Of a stretch of DNA of 64,000 nucleotides, positions 16,832-25,206 are shown piece after piece. A program made the translations under genes and the position numbers. Positions within the stretch are counted from its first letter, which is position 1. Each line of letters starts with the position of its first letter. The notes beneath the pieces are model-generated. The model did not search any database. It saw nothing but the letters and a program-made list of their open reading frames with translations, and had not been told where the DNA came from. The stretch is from assembly GCF_042138895.1 (NCBI RefSeq), contig NZ_JBHIKW010000001.1:186001-250000 (forward strand), in the 5' to 3' direction. This DNA is from Cedecea selenatireducens (lineage in GTDB: Bacteria; Pseudomonadota; Gammaproteobacteria; Enterobacterales; Enterobacteriaceae).

Positions 16832-17644
16832 ATGGCACGCATTATTGTTGTTACATCGGGTAAAGGGGGCGTCGGTAAGACCACGTCCAGCGCGGCCATC
16901 GCCACGGGTCTGGCCCAAAAGGGAAGAAAAACCGTCGTTATTGATTTCGATATTGGCCTGCGTAACCTTGACCTGATCATGGGCTGCGAACGCCGCGTCG
17001 TGTACGATTTCGTCAACGTTATTCAGGGCGATGCCACGCTGAACCAGGCGCTTATCCGCGATAAACGCACCGAACAGCTCTATATCCTGCCCGCTTCACA
17101 AACCCGCGATAAAGACGCCCTGACCCGCGAAGGCGTGGCCAAGGTGCTTGAAGACCTGAAAAACATGGACTTCGAATTTATCGTTTGTGACTCGCCCGCG
17201 GGCATCGAGACCGGCGCGCTCATGGCGCTGTACTTTGCTGACGAAGCGGTTATCACCACCAACCCGGAAGTTTCCTCGGTGCGTGACTCAGACCGTATTC
17301 TCGGCATTCTGTCGTCGAAATCACGCCGCGCTGAAAACGGCGAAGACCCGATTAAAGAGCATTTATTGCTCACCCGCTACAACCCTGGCCGCGTCAACCG
17401 GGGCGATATGCTGAGCATGGAAGACGTGCTCGACATTCTGCGCATTCCTCTGGTTGGGGTTATCCCGGAAGACCAGTCGGTGCTGCGCGCGTCCAACCAG
17501 GGCGAGCCGGTTATTCTTGACGGTGAATCTGACGCGGGCAAAGCCTACGCCGATACCGTGGAACGCCTGCTCGGTGAAGAACGCCCTTTCCGCTTCATTG
17601 AAGAAGAGAAGAAGGGTTTCCTGAAACGCCTGTTCGGAGGATAA
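16832..17644 (+). CDS. minD: Septum site-determining ATPase MinD
   Basis: 270 residues. The deviant Walker A motif KGGVGKTT (residues 11-18) is at the N-terminus, and the C-terminal amphipathic membrane-targeting helix ends in FLKRLFGG. ATP-bound MinD dimerises on the membrane and recruits MinC; MinE stimulates hydrolysis and drives pole-to-pole oscillation. It lies between minC and minE, three bases before minE, with the AAGGAAA ribosome binding site before the ATG. Confidence 0.98.
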   Translation: MARIIVVTSGKGGVGKTTSSAAIATGLAQKGRKTVVIDFDIGLRNLDLIMGCERRVVYDFVNVIQGDATLNQALIRDKRTEQLYILPASQTRDKDALTREGVAKVLEDLKNMDFEFIVCDSPAGIETGALMALYFADEAVITTNPEVSSVRDSDRILGILSSKSRRAENGEDPIKEHLLLTRYNPGRVNRGDMLSMEDVLDILRIPLVGVIPEDQSVLRASNQGEPVILDGESDAGKAYADTVERLLGEERPFRFIEEEKKGFLKRLFGG

Positions 17645-17647
17645 GTT

Positions 17648-17923
17648 ATGGCACTACTCGACTTTTTTCTGTCACGAAAAAAGAACACCGCCAACATCGC
17701 GAAAGAGCGTTTACAGATTATCGTTGCTGAGCGTCGCCGTAGCGATGCTGAACCGCATTACCTGCCTCAGCTGCGCAAAGACATTCTCGACGTGATTTGC
17801 AAGTACGTGCAAATCGATCCTGAAATGGTCAGCGTTCAGCTTGAGCAACGAGATGGGGATATTTCGATTCTGGAGCTGAACGTCACGCTCCCGGAAGCGG
17901 AAGAAGCCAGTAAATCTGCGTGA
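17648..17923 (+). CDS. minE: Cell division topological specificity factor MinE
   Basis: 91 residues (E. coli MinE is 88). The N-terminal membrane and MinD-binding segment (MALLDFFLSRKKNTANIAKERL) is followed by the topological specificity domain from about residue 32. It releases MinD from the membrane and sets the midcell position. The C-terminal tail EEASKSA is slightly longer than in E. coli. The operon ends at a strong terminator immediately downstream. Confidence 0.97.
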   Translation: MALLDFFLSRKKNTANIAKERLQIIVAERRRSDAEPHYLPQLRKDILDVICKYVQIDPEMVSVQLEQRDGDISILELNVTLPEAEEASKSA

Positions 17924-17926
17924 ATA

Positions 17927-17960
17927 AAAACCCCCTGCTTATGTCAGGGGGTTTTATTTT
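17927..17960. terminator. Terminator of the minCDE operon
   Basis: Stem AAAACCCCCTG (17927-17937), loop CTTATGT, CAGGGGGTTTT (17945-17955), then ATTTTT. Strong and usable on both strands. Confidence 0.93.
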
Positions 17961-18064
17961 TACTCGAAGCCTTAACGATTATTAAGATCTTTCTCGTTGA
18001 CCTACCGCCAATATATTTCACCCTGTGAATAACACTGTAATTATTCCCAGGTATCGAAACACTA

Positions 18065-19186
18065 TTAGTATTCTGCCAACAGTTTAGTTAACGCCTCTGC
18101 CATTAATTCGGCGCGCCAGCCGCTAATTAATTCCGGCTCAACGTGCTGAGGTTTCAATTTCCAGTGCCAGTTTAACAGCTGGTTTATTTGGCGACGCGAT
18201 GCCAGTAATTCTGCACTCAGCCCTTTTGCCTCACTCACTTCCTGCACCAGCGCTTTAATCGCCTTAAAGACTTTGCGGTAGCCCGGCATATCCACCAGGT
18301 TCTGCAGCGGCTGCGGCAGCTCGCTCTCAGGCAATGCCTGCGCCTCCGCGACCAGCGCGATAAGCGCTTTACCGTGGAAACGAATTTCGCTGCCGCTCAG
18401 ACCAAGAGCGTCCAGTTCCCCGAGCGATCCCGGCATATAGCGAGCCACCTGCCAGAGGTTCTCTTCGCGCACGACAAAATTTACCGCCATATCCCGCTCA
18501 CGCGCTTTACGCAGGCGCCACGAGGCCAGCTTCTTGAGGCAGGCCAGCTGGCGGGTACGAAGCTGCCATGCATTGCCAATTTCGCGCCAGGCTTCTTCCG
18601 GGTCAAGCTGGTCACGGCGACGGGCACACATCAGCTGGCACTCGTCGAGAGCTGCGTTGATCCAGCCGGCCGCTTCGGTTTCGGACATGAGCTTCTCAGC
18701 GATGGGCAGCAGATAGAGCACGTCTGCAGCCGCATAATCGCACTGCCGCTCTGTTAACGGACGTGCCAGCCAGTCAGTGCGGGATTCGCTTTTATCCAGC
18801 GCGATGCCGGTATAGGACTCCACGATAGTCGCAAAGCCGCAGGAGAGCGGACGCCCGGTGAATGACGCAAGAATTTGGGTATCGATAAACGGGTCTGGCA
18901 GCATGCCAAAGGCGTTCAGGAAGACTTCGAGGTCTTCGCTGCCGGCATGCAGGTATTTAACCGTATCAGGGTCCTGCAGCAGCGCTTTAAACGGCGACCA
19001 GTCGCTAATAGCTAACGGGTCTATCAACGAGGCCTGCTGGCCATCATAAAGCTGGATCAGCCCCAGTTGCGGGTAATAGGTTCGCGTACGGACAAATTCG
19101 GTGTCCAGCGCCAGCGCGGGGAACTGACGAGCGGCCTGGCAAACTGCGGCCAGCCCTTCATCGGTAGTAATCATCTGGTAAGTCAA
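18065..19186 (-). CDS. rnd: Ribonuclease D
   Basis: 373 residues (E. coli 375). The N-terminal DEDDy 3'-5' exonuclease domain has D28 and E30 in ALDTEF, with further conserved acidic residues in HAGSEDLEVF and CDYAAADVLYLL; two HRDC-type helical domains follow. It trims tRNA precursors and other structured RNA 3' ends. The start codon is TTG at 19186; E. coli rnd is also known to use UUG, and the N-terminus (MTYQMITTDE) agrees. It lies downstream of fadD, separated by the fadD terminator. Confidence 0.95.
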   Translation of the reverse strand: MTYQMITTDEGLAAVCQAARQFPALALDTEFVRTRTYYPQLGLIQLYDGQQASLIDPLAISDWSPFKALLQDPDTVKYLHAGSEDLEVFLNAFGMLPDPFIDTQILASFTGRPLSCGFATIVESYTGIALDKSESRTDWLARPLTERQCDYAAADVLYLLPIAEKLMSETEAAGWINAALDECQLMCARRRDQLDPEEAWREIGNAWQLRTRQLACLKKLASWRLRKARERDMAVNFVVREENLWQVARYMPGSLGELDALGLSGSEIRFHGKALIALVAEAQALPESELPQPLQNLVDMPGYRKVFKAIKALVQEVSEAKGLSAELLASRRQINQLLNWHWKLKPQHVEPELISGWRAELMAEALTKLLAEY

Positions 19187-19212
19187 ATTCAGTTCTCTTA
19201 GGTTGCGCCCAT

Positions 19213-19235
19213 AAAAAATGCCGGCGAACCGGCAT
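19213..19235 (-). terminator. Terminator of fadD
   Basis: On the minus strand: ATGCCGG (19229-19235), loop TTCG, CCGGCAT (19218-19224), then TTTTT (19213-19217). It separates fadD from rnd. Confidence 0.92.
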
Positions 19236-19255
19236 CAGGACGAGTGACTTGGAGC

Positions 19256-20941
19256 TCAGGCGTTATTGTTGCCTGTCTTGCCCGCTTCGTCACGCAGTTC
19301 TCGTCGTAAAATTTTCCCGACGTTGGATTTTGGCAATTCCGTGCGGAATTCTATCAGTTTCGGCACTTTATAGCCGGTTAACTGGCGGCGGCAGAAGGCA
19401 ATAAGCGCTTCTTCCGTCAGGGCCGGGTCCTTCTTCACGACGAAGATTTTGACGTGCTCACCGCTTACGCCGGCAGGCACACCAACCGCCGCAACTTCCA
19501 GCACGCCTTCGTTCTGCATCACCACGTCTTCAATTTCGTTGGGATAAACGTTAAAACCGGAAACGAGGATCATGTCTTTTTTACGGTCAACGATGTTCAT
19601 AAAGCCTTCGTCGTTCATCACCGCAATGTCGCCGGTGCGCAGCCAGCCGTCTTTCAGAATTTCATCGGTCTCTTTCGGGCGCTGCCAGTAGCCCAGCATC
19701 ACCTGAGGCCCTTTAACGCAAAGCTCACCGGGCTCGCCAGGAGGAACCTCATTGCCTTCATCATCAATCAGCTTCACATCGGTAGACGGCACCGGCAGGC
19801 CAATAGAGCCGCTGTGGTAATCCATGTCATGCGGATTCGCGCTGACCAGCGGCGCGCACTCCGTCAGGCCGTAGCCTTCCAGCAGGAAGCGCCCGGTTAA
19901 TTTTTCCCAACGTTCAGCCACGGCGTGCTGAACCGGCATGCCGCCGCCCGCGGAGAGGTGCAGGCTTGAGAAGTCCAGCTGCTGAAACTCTTTGTTGTTC
20001 AGCAAGGCGTTAAACAGCGTGTTCACGGCGGTCATGGCGGTGAAAGGATATTTCGCCAGTTCCTTTACCAGGCCCGGAATGTCGCGCGGGTTGGTAATCA
20101 GCAGGTTCTGACCGCCCATATCGATAAACAGCAGGCAGTTAATGGTCAGGGCAAAAATATGATAGAGCGGCAGCGGGGTGACCACCAGCTCCTTGCCTTC
20201 ATGCAGCAGCGGGCTATAGGCCGCCCTCACCTGCTCAAGGTTGGCCAGCATGTTGCGGTGCGTCAGCATCGCGCCCTTCGCCACGCCGGTCGTGCCGCCG
20301 GTATACTGCAGGAAGGCCAAATCGTCGTTGATAATTTCAGGCTTGATATACTGCATGCGGTAGCCGCTTTGCAGCGCGCGGCGGAAGGAGATAGCGTTTG
20401 GCAAATGGTATTTAGGCACCAGCCGCTTGATGTATTTGACGACAAAGTTAACCAGCGTGCCTTTCGGGCCGGAGATCTGGTCTCCCAGGCGGGTCAGGAT
20501 CACGTGCTTCACCTGGGTTTTATCGACCACTTTTTCCAGCGTGTGGGCAAAGTTCGACACGATGACAATCGCGCTGGCGCCGCTGTCGTTCAGCTGGTGC
20601 TCCAGCTCGCGTGGGGTATAAAGCGGGTTAACGTTAACCACCACCATTCCGGCACGCAGTATGCCAAAGAGCGCCACCGGGTACTGCAGCAGGTTGGGCA
20701 TCATCAGCGCAACGCGGTCGCCTTTTTTCAGCCCCAGGCCCTGCTGGAGGTAAGCGGCGAATGCACGGCTGCGCTCTTCCAGCTTACGGAAGGTCATCAC
20801 CTCCCCCATATTGATAAACGCAGGCTTGTCGGCATAGCGAGTGACGGCCTGTTCAAACATATCAACCAGGGATTGATAGCGATCGGGATTTATTTCAGCC
20901 GCAACGTCGGCCGGGTAGCGGTTAAGCCAAACCTTATTCAA
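19256..20941 (-). CDS. fadD: Long-chain-fatty-acid--CoA ligase FadD
   Basis: 561 residues from the TTG at 20941 (MNKVWLNRYPADV), identical in length to E. coli FadD. The ribosome binding site AGAGGTGG lies six or seven bases before it. An in-frame GTG at 20977 would add 12 residues absent from the family. The ANL-superfamily AMP-binding motif YTGGTTGVAKGAML and the C-terminal GK loop (KSNVGKILRRELR) are present. It activates imported fatty acids to acyl-CoA at the inner membrane, which both starts beta-oxidation and makes the FadR ligand. A FadR box lies in the promoter region. Confidence 0.96.
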   Translation of the reverse strand: MNKVWLNRYPADVAAEINPDRYQSLVDMFEQAVTRYADKPAFINMGEVMTFRKLEERSRAFAAYLQQGLGLKKGDRVALMMPNLLQYPVALFGILRAGMVVVNVNPLYTPRELEHQLNDSGASAIVIVSNFAHTLEKVVDKTQVKHVILTRLGDQISGPKGTLVNFVVKYIKRLVPKYHLPNAISFRRALQSGYRMQYIKPEIINDDLAFLQYTGGTTGVAKGAMLTHRNMLANLEQVRAAYSPLLHEGKELVVTPLPLYHIFALTINCLLFIDMGGQNLLITNPRDIPGLVKELAKYPFTAMTAVNTLFNALLNNKEFQQLDFSSLHLSAGGGMPVQHAVAERWEKLTGRFLLEGYGLTECAPLVSANPHDMDYHSGSIGLPVPSTDVKLIDDEGNEVPPGEPGELCVKGPQVMLGYWQRPKETDEILKDGWLRTGDIAVMNDEGFMNIVDRKKDMILVSGFNVYPNEIEDVVMQNEGVLEVAAVGVPAGVSGEHVKIFVVKKDPALTEEALIAFCRRQLTGYKVPKLIEFRTELPKSNVGKILRRELRDEAGKTGNNNA

Positions 20942-21011
20942 GGATCCACCTCTGAAATTATTATTTGTCGTCATCACAACCCCAGGCTACACATTTCGTT
21001 AACATAATATT

Positions 21012-21028
21012 AACTCAGCGTACCAGTT
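21012..21028 (-). promoter_or_regulatory. FadR operator upstream of fadD
   Basis: On the minus strand, AACTGGTACGCTGAGTT. Against the consensus AACTGGTCNGACCAGTT it matches 12 of 16 defined positions, with both outer arms intact. It begins 71 bases upstream of the fadD start and resembles the FadR sites known before E. coli fadD. The fadR gene itself is at 9463-10182. Confidence 0.75.
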
Positions 21029-21090
21029 TATTAATTAGCCTGATTAAAGGTTGCGAAGCGCATCACTAAATTTTTTCATCCGTCCTGGAT

Positions 21091-21120
21091 AAAAACAAAC
21101 AGCGGCCAGGCCGCTGTTTG
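21091..21120 (-). terminator. Terminator of the tsaB-yeaY unit
   Basis: Minus strand: CAAACAGCGG (21111-21120), short loop, CCGCTGTTTG (21096-21105), then TTTTT (21091-21095). It ends transcription coming from yeaY. Confidence 0.88.
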
Positions 21121-21141
21121 AAAATATTTAAAAACAACAGA

Positions 21142-21732
21142 TTATTCGGTTACGACGGTTTGTACCTGTGCGGGCCCCGGATTATACCAGCCGCCCCACA
21201 TATCATAATGATGACGGTACGGGTATGGGCCGCCCCAGAACCACGGATCTATGGGCTGCGGTGGCATCACAACCTGCTGAACCACGTTCCAGCGCTTATA
21301 CCCTGTCGCCTGCATGGTCATGAATTTATACGGCGTCTGGCCAATTTTACCTTCTGCGGTGCCGGTGATTGGCCCCACAACGGTGACCAGCTGATTACGA
21401 AAATCAACCGGGTCCAGGAAACCGTTCACGTCGGCATAAATACGCCCGTGAGAAGGTTCATTCAGCGCCGGGCGGGCACCTTCATCCAGGCTGACGGTGG
21501 CAATTTCCAGCCGGGTTTTCCCCTTCAGGTTATCCACGTTCACCACCCGGCCGCCAAAACGTGCTTCCTGCCCAACGTAAAGCTGGGGAGCATTCATGAC
21601 GACCGTCAGATCCTGCTGCGGCGTCGCCGAGGTTCCTTTGATGGCGTCCGGCACGCTCACGCAGCCGCTCAGCACCAACGCCGCGGCGGCTGCAAGCAGC
21701 CAGCTGCATTTTTTGACATTACAAACAGCCAT
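21142..21732 (-). CDS. yeaY: Slp-family outer membrane lipoprotein YeaY
   Basis: 196 residues. The signal peptide is hydrophobic and alanine-rich and ends in the lipobox LSGC with C24 lipidated. The body is a Slp (starvation lipoprotein) domain, and the C-terminal tail is rich in Trp, Tyr, Gly and Pro (WFWGGPYPYRHHYDMWGGW). It is expected on the inner face of the outer membrane; in E. coli yeaY is in the sigma-E regulon with rnd-fadD nearby. Molecular role unknown. It follows tsaB by 42 bases on the same strand. Confidence 0.92.
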   Translation of the reverse strand: MAVCNVKKCSWLLAAAAALVLSGCVSVPDAIKGTSATPQQDLTVVMNAPQLYVGQEARFGGRVVNVDNLKGKTRLEIATVSLDEGARPALNEPSHGRIYADVNGFLDPVDFRNQLVTVVGPITGTAEGKIGQTPYKFMTMQATGYKRWNVVQQVVMPPQPIDPWFWGGPYPYRHHYDMWGGWYNPGPAQVQTVVTE

Positions 21733-21774
21733 ACCTCATCTCCTTAACCTCCACTCCGTTCGGAGCGGTGGGTA

Positions 21775-22470
21775 TTACTCTCTGCCAGGAAGCTTTTTCC
21801 AGGTCACTTCATTGCGCAGGTAGACCGGTTCGGCGTGTTCCACGGCGACGGTTTTTCCGGCGTTAAAAGCCTGCAGCGCCAGCGGCAGCATGTCTTCTGC
21901 TTCGGGCAGCGTGGTTTCACCGTCCTGCAACAGAAGTCCGCTATCCTGCGCCATATCAGGCCAGGCCTGCCAGCCTGTACCGACTGTAGCCCAGCTGCCG
22001 CTAAGCTGTTTCAACCGACCGGCAACGTCTTCCGGCTTGAGGACGGCTTCGCTTTCTTCGCCGTGCCACACGCCCTGCTCGTCACGCTGATATTCGGCCC
22101 AGTAGACTTCGCCCATGCGAGCATCTATGGCGGCCAGAACCCGGGTTGCCCCGGTACGGCGCCATGCGCCCTGCGCCATCGTCGCAAGCGTTGAGATACC
22201 AATCATCGGCAGCTCAGCGCCCAGCGCCAGCCCTTGTGCAATGCCGATACCAATTCGCACGCCGGTAAAACTGCCCGGCCCACGCCCGTAGGCGAGTGCG
22301 TTCACATCAGACAAAGTAATTTCGCCCTGGTTCAGGATGTCCCTCACCATGGGCAAAATTCTTTGCGTATGCTCGCGCGGGCAGAGTTCGAAATGGGCGT
22401 AGGACGCCTCGTCGTTTTGCAGAGCAACAGAACAGGCTTCTGTTGCGGTATCGATGGCTAAAATTCGCAT
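21775..22470 (-). CDS. tsaB: tRNA threonylcarbamoyladenosine protein TsaB
   Basis: 231 residues from the ATG at 22470 (MRILAIDTATEACS), equal to the E. coli length; the open frame's 11 extra N-terminal codons were discarded. It has the ASKHA-type fold of the TsaB/TsaD family with GRGPGSFTGVRIG and AIDARMGEVYWAEY. It forms a complex with TsaD and TsaE that places the threonylcarbamoyl group on A37 of ANN-decoding tRNAs. It lies between yoaA and yeaY. Confidence 0.95.
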   Translation of the reverse strand: MRILAIDTATEACSVALQNDEASYAHFELCPREHTQRILPMVRDILNQGEITLSDVNALAYGRGPGSFTGVRIGIGIAQGLALGAELPMIGISTLATMAQGAWRRTGATRVLAAIDARMGEVYWAEYQRDEQGVWHGEESEAVLKPEDVAGRLKQLSGSWATVGTGWQAWPDMAQDSGLLLQDGETTLPEAEDMLPLALQAFNAGKTVAVEHAEPVYLRNEVTWKKLPGRE

Positions 22471-22538
22471 GGACTTGCCAACCTCTGGCGGAGATAAGGT
22501 CAAAAAACGGCGCGCATCATACCATAGCCTGGCACAAA

Positions 22539-24449
22539 TTACTGCGCGCCAGAGGCGCTGAGGAACTCAACTGCCCGATTTATATCCCGGGTACGCGGCG
22601 TTGGCGGCAGGCTGTTCAGGAAAACAGCGCCATAAGGCCGCATCACCAGCCGGTTATCACAGATAACCAGCACGCCCCGGTCCTCCACGTCGCGAATGAG
22701 TCGGCCGACGCCCTGCTTGAGGGTGATGACCGCATCCGGCAGCTGGACATCGTCAAACGGATCGCCGCCACGAATGCGGCAATCTTCCATTCGAGCCTTC
22801 AGCAGCGGATCGTCCGGTGAGGTAAAGGGCAGCTTGTCGATGATGACCAGTGAGAGCGTATCGCCCCGAACGTCAACGCCTTCCCAGAAGCTGCTGGTCG
22901 CCACCAGCAGGGCATTACCGGCCTCAACAAACTGCTGCAACAGCTGGCCTTTGCTGGTTTCGCCCTGCAGCAGCACCGGGAGCGTCATGGTGGCGCGGAA
23001 CTGCTCGGCCAGGTCGCGCATCATGGCGTGGGAGGTACAAAGCATAAAGCAGCGCCCGTTATTGGCTTCAATGAGAGGACGCAGCAGATTGGCCAGATGG
23101 CGGCCAGCGTGGGGTTGATTCGGCGTTGGCAGCCCTCGCGGCACGCAGAGCAGCGCCTGCTTAGCGTAGTCAAACGGGCTTGCCAGCAGCAGCGTTTCTG
23201 CCTCGTCGATGCCCAGCCGTTCGGTGAAATGGCTCATTTTGTCATTCACCGCGAGGGTCGCCGAGGTGAAGACCCAGCAGCCCGCTTTTTCACGGATAGC
23301 TTCCTTAAACTTGTCTGCCACGGACAGCGGCGTCAGGGCTAGTGTGAAATGGCGGGCGTTACATTCGTACCAGTAGCTGTACCCCGGCTGATTGATCTCT
23401 TTCAGCCGCTTGATGCGTCCACGGTAAATCACCGCCCGTTCAAAAGCAGCGTCCAAAAGCGCAGAGCGCCCAAGGGAAAGCTTCGCCACGTCGTAACACA
23501 GCTCCAGCGCGTCATCGAGCAGCAGCAAAGAACGCTGAATATTGGCGTCCGCGAGCAGCTCACGCAGGTTGCCACGGTAGCCCGGGTCGCCTATTTGCAG
23601 GCGAAAATCCTGCGTGCGCTGAGCGAGGCTGTCGGCGCTTTTTTGCAGCTGTTGCACATCCCGAACTTCTGTCCGGTAAGCAATAGAGATGTCTTTGGCG
23701 AGGTCGAGCAGTTGGCGGCTGGAGATAGACTGACCAAAATACTGGCTGGCGATATCGGGGATCTGATGAGCTTCATCGAAAATCGTCACTTCGGCCTCTG
23801 GGATCAGCTCCGCGAAGCCACTCTCTTTCACCACCATATCGGCCAGATAGAGATGATGGTTCACCACCACCACGTCAGCATCCATTGCCTTTTTACGCGC
23901 TTTCACCACGAAACAGTCCTGATACTGCGGGCAATCCTGGCCCAGACAGTTGTCGTTGGTGCTGGTAACCATCGGCCAGACGGTGGAGTCTTCGGCGACA
24001 GAAGCACAGGTGCTGATATCACCGTCGACGGTTTCGCTGGCCCAGCCGCGCAGATGTACCACGTCGCTTAGTGCCTGCACGGGCAAGTCGCCACCGGCCA
24101 GCGACTGCTGTTCAAGTCTTTCCAGGCAAAGGTAGTTAGAGCGTCCCTTCAGCAGCGCCACGCGGCCGGTAAATTTCAGCGCCCGGGAGATAGTCGGCAG
24201 ATCGCGGGAAAACAGCTGATCCTGCAGCGCCTTTGAGCCGGTAGAGATAATCACTTTTTTGCCCGAACGCAGGGCGGGGGCAAGGTAGGCATACGTTTTC
24301 CCCGTACCGGTACCGGCTTCTACCACCAGCTCGCCGCCGGCTTTAATGGCCCTGGTGACCGCCTCTGCCATTTCACGCTGCGCCTCACGCGGCCTGAAAC
24401 CGGGAATGACCTGAGCCAGTTGGCCGTCTGCTGCAAAATCGTCCGTCAC
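22539..24449 (-). CDS. yoaA: DinG/XPD-family helicase YoaA
   Basis: 636 residues, an SF2 helicase of the Rad3/XPD group. Walker A is GTGTGKT near residue 48 and the Walker B box is DEAH. The four cysteines of the Fe-S domain (in NYLCLERL, STCAS, NCLGQDCPQYQDCF) are present. C-terminal helicase motifs include FWEGVDVRGD and QGVGRLIRD. E. coli YoaA binds the polymerase clamp-loader subunit HolC and helps repair stalled forks. Minus-strand gene upstream of tsaB and divergent from yoaB. Confidence 0.95.
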   Translation of the reverse strand: MTDDFAADGQLAQVIPGFRPREAQREMAEAVTRAIKAGGELVVEAGTGTGKTYAYLAPALRSGKKVIISTGSKALQDQLFSRDLPTISRALKFTGRVALLKGRSNYLCLERLEQQSLAGGDLPVQALSDVVHLRGWASETVDGDISTCASVAEDSTVWPMVTSTNDNCLGQDCPQYQDCFVVKARKKAMDADVVVVNHHLYLADMVVKESGFAELIPEAEVTIFDEAHQIPDIASQYFGQSISSRQLLDLAKDISIAYRTEVRDVQQLQKSADSLAQRTQDFRLQIGDPGYRGNLRELLADANIQRSLLLLDDALELCYDVAKLSLGRSALLDAAFERAVIYRGRIKRLKEINQPGYSYWYECNARHFTLALTPLSVADKFKEAIREKAGCWVFTSATLAVNDKMSHFTERLGIDEAETLLLASPFDYAKQALLCVPRGLPTPNQPHAGRHLANLLRPLIEANNGRCFMLCTSHAMMRDLAEQFRATMTLPVLLQGETSKGQLLQQFVEAGNALLVATSSFWEGVDVRGDTLSLVIIDKLPFTSPDDPLLKARMEDCRIRGGDPFDDVQLPDAVITLKQGVGRLIRDVEDRGVLVICDNRLVMRPYGAVFLNSLPPTPRTRDINRAVEFLSASGAQ

Positions 24450-24577
24450 GTTACCCCCTGGTTAAATTGCCAGTGATTATGTCAGCCCTGGCCAGGTTTA
24501 TCCAGCAAGCCGGTGGAACCGGGCAGCGGATTATGGCAGTCTGTGCCGCACATATCGTTTGTTGTTAAGGAGTTGTC

Positions 24578-24922
24578 ATGAGTATTGCGCGTATTAAACC
24601 CGAAGCTCGCTGGTCTGATGCTGTTATCCATAACCAGAGCGTGTACTACACCGGCGTGCCTGAAAACCTGGATGCCGACGCTTACCAGCAGACGGCAAAT
24701 ACCCTTGAGCAAATTGACACCCTGCTGGCCGAGCTTGGCAGCGATAAGACCCGCATTCTGGATGCGACTATTTTCCTGCCGGACGGCGAGGATTTTGCGG
24801 CAATGAATAAAGCGTGGGATGAGTGGGTTGTGGCGGGTAAAGCGCCGGTACGCTGCACCGTACAGGCTAAACTGATGAACCCGCGTTACAAAGTGGAAAT
24901 CAAAATCATCGCCGCCGTGTAA
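24578..24922 (+). CDS. yoaB: RidA-family protein YoaB
   Basis: 114 residues, a complete YjgF/YER057c/UK114 (RidA) domain. The conserved end PVRCTVQAKLMNP.YKVEI carries the arginine that binds the carboxylate in deaminating members. RidA proteins hydrolyse reactive 2-aminoacrylate and other enamines; whether YoaB does so is not settled. It is interesting that sdaA, a serine deaminase that generates such enamines, lies about 2.4 kb downstream. The ribosome binding site AAGGAG precedes the ATG. Confidence 0.93.
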   Translation: MSIARIKPEARWSDAVIHNQSVYYTGVPENLDADAYQQTANTLEQIDTLLAELGSDKTRILDATIFLPDGEDFAAMNKAWDEWVVAGKAPVRCTVQAKLMNPRYKVEIKIIAAV

Positions 24923-24943
24923 CGCAAAGCCGTTGAGGCCCGG

Positions 24944-25144
24944 CTAGTCCTGCGGGTCTTCTTCTTCGTCGTCTTCATCTTCAAAGCGTGCGACGATGTT
25001 ACCGCCGGTGTGCGAGGCACGGATCTCACTGGCCACCAGGGCGATGGCTTCGCCGCTGCTCATGCCGTTTGCCATCAGTTCGTGAATACGCTCGACGGCC
25101 TGCTGCTGCTGCTCGTGGCTAAGCGCCGGTAATCCTGAAATCAT
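24944..25144 (-). CDS. yoaH: UPF0181 protein YoaH
   Basis: 66 residues (E. coli YoaH is 59). The family core MISGLPALSHEQQQQAVERIHELMANGMSSGEAI is complete and the C-terminus is a highly acidic tail (EDEDDEEEDPQD), longer than in E. coli. Small cytoplasmic protein of unknown function, convergent with yoaB and divergent from pabB. Confidence 0.9.
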   Translation of the reverse strand: MISGLPALSHEQQQQAVERIHELMANGMSSGEAIALVASEIRASHTGGNIVARFEDEDDEEEDPQD

Positions 25145-25206
25145 ATCGAACTCCTGTTACAGTGCTGGAGCCGCTACTTTACTCTGCTCCAGACGATGCT
25201 ACCAAG

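Noticed and set aside
20159..21007. 282-codon open frame on the plus strand antisense to fadD
   Set aside because: Shadow of fadD, with the same His/Gln-rich shadow composition and no start signal.
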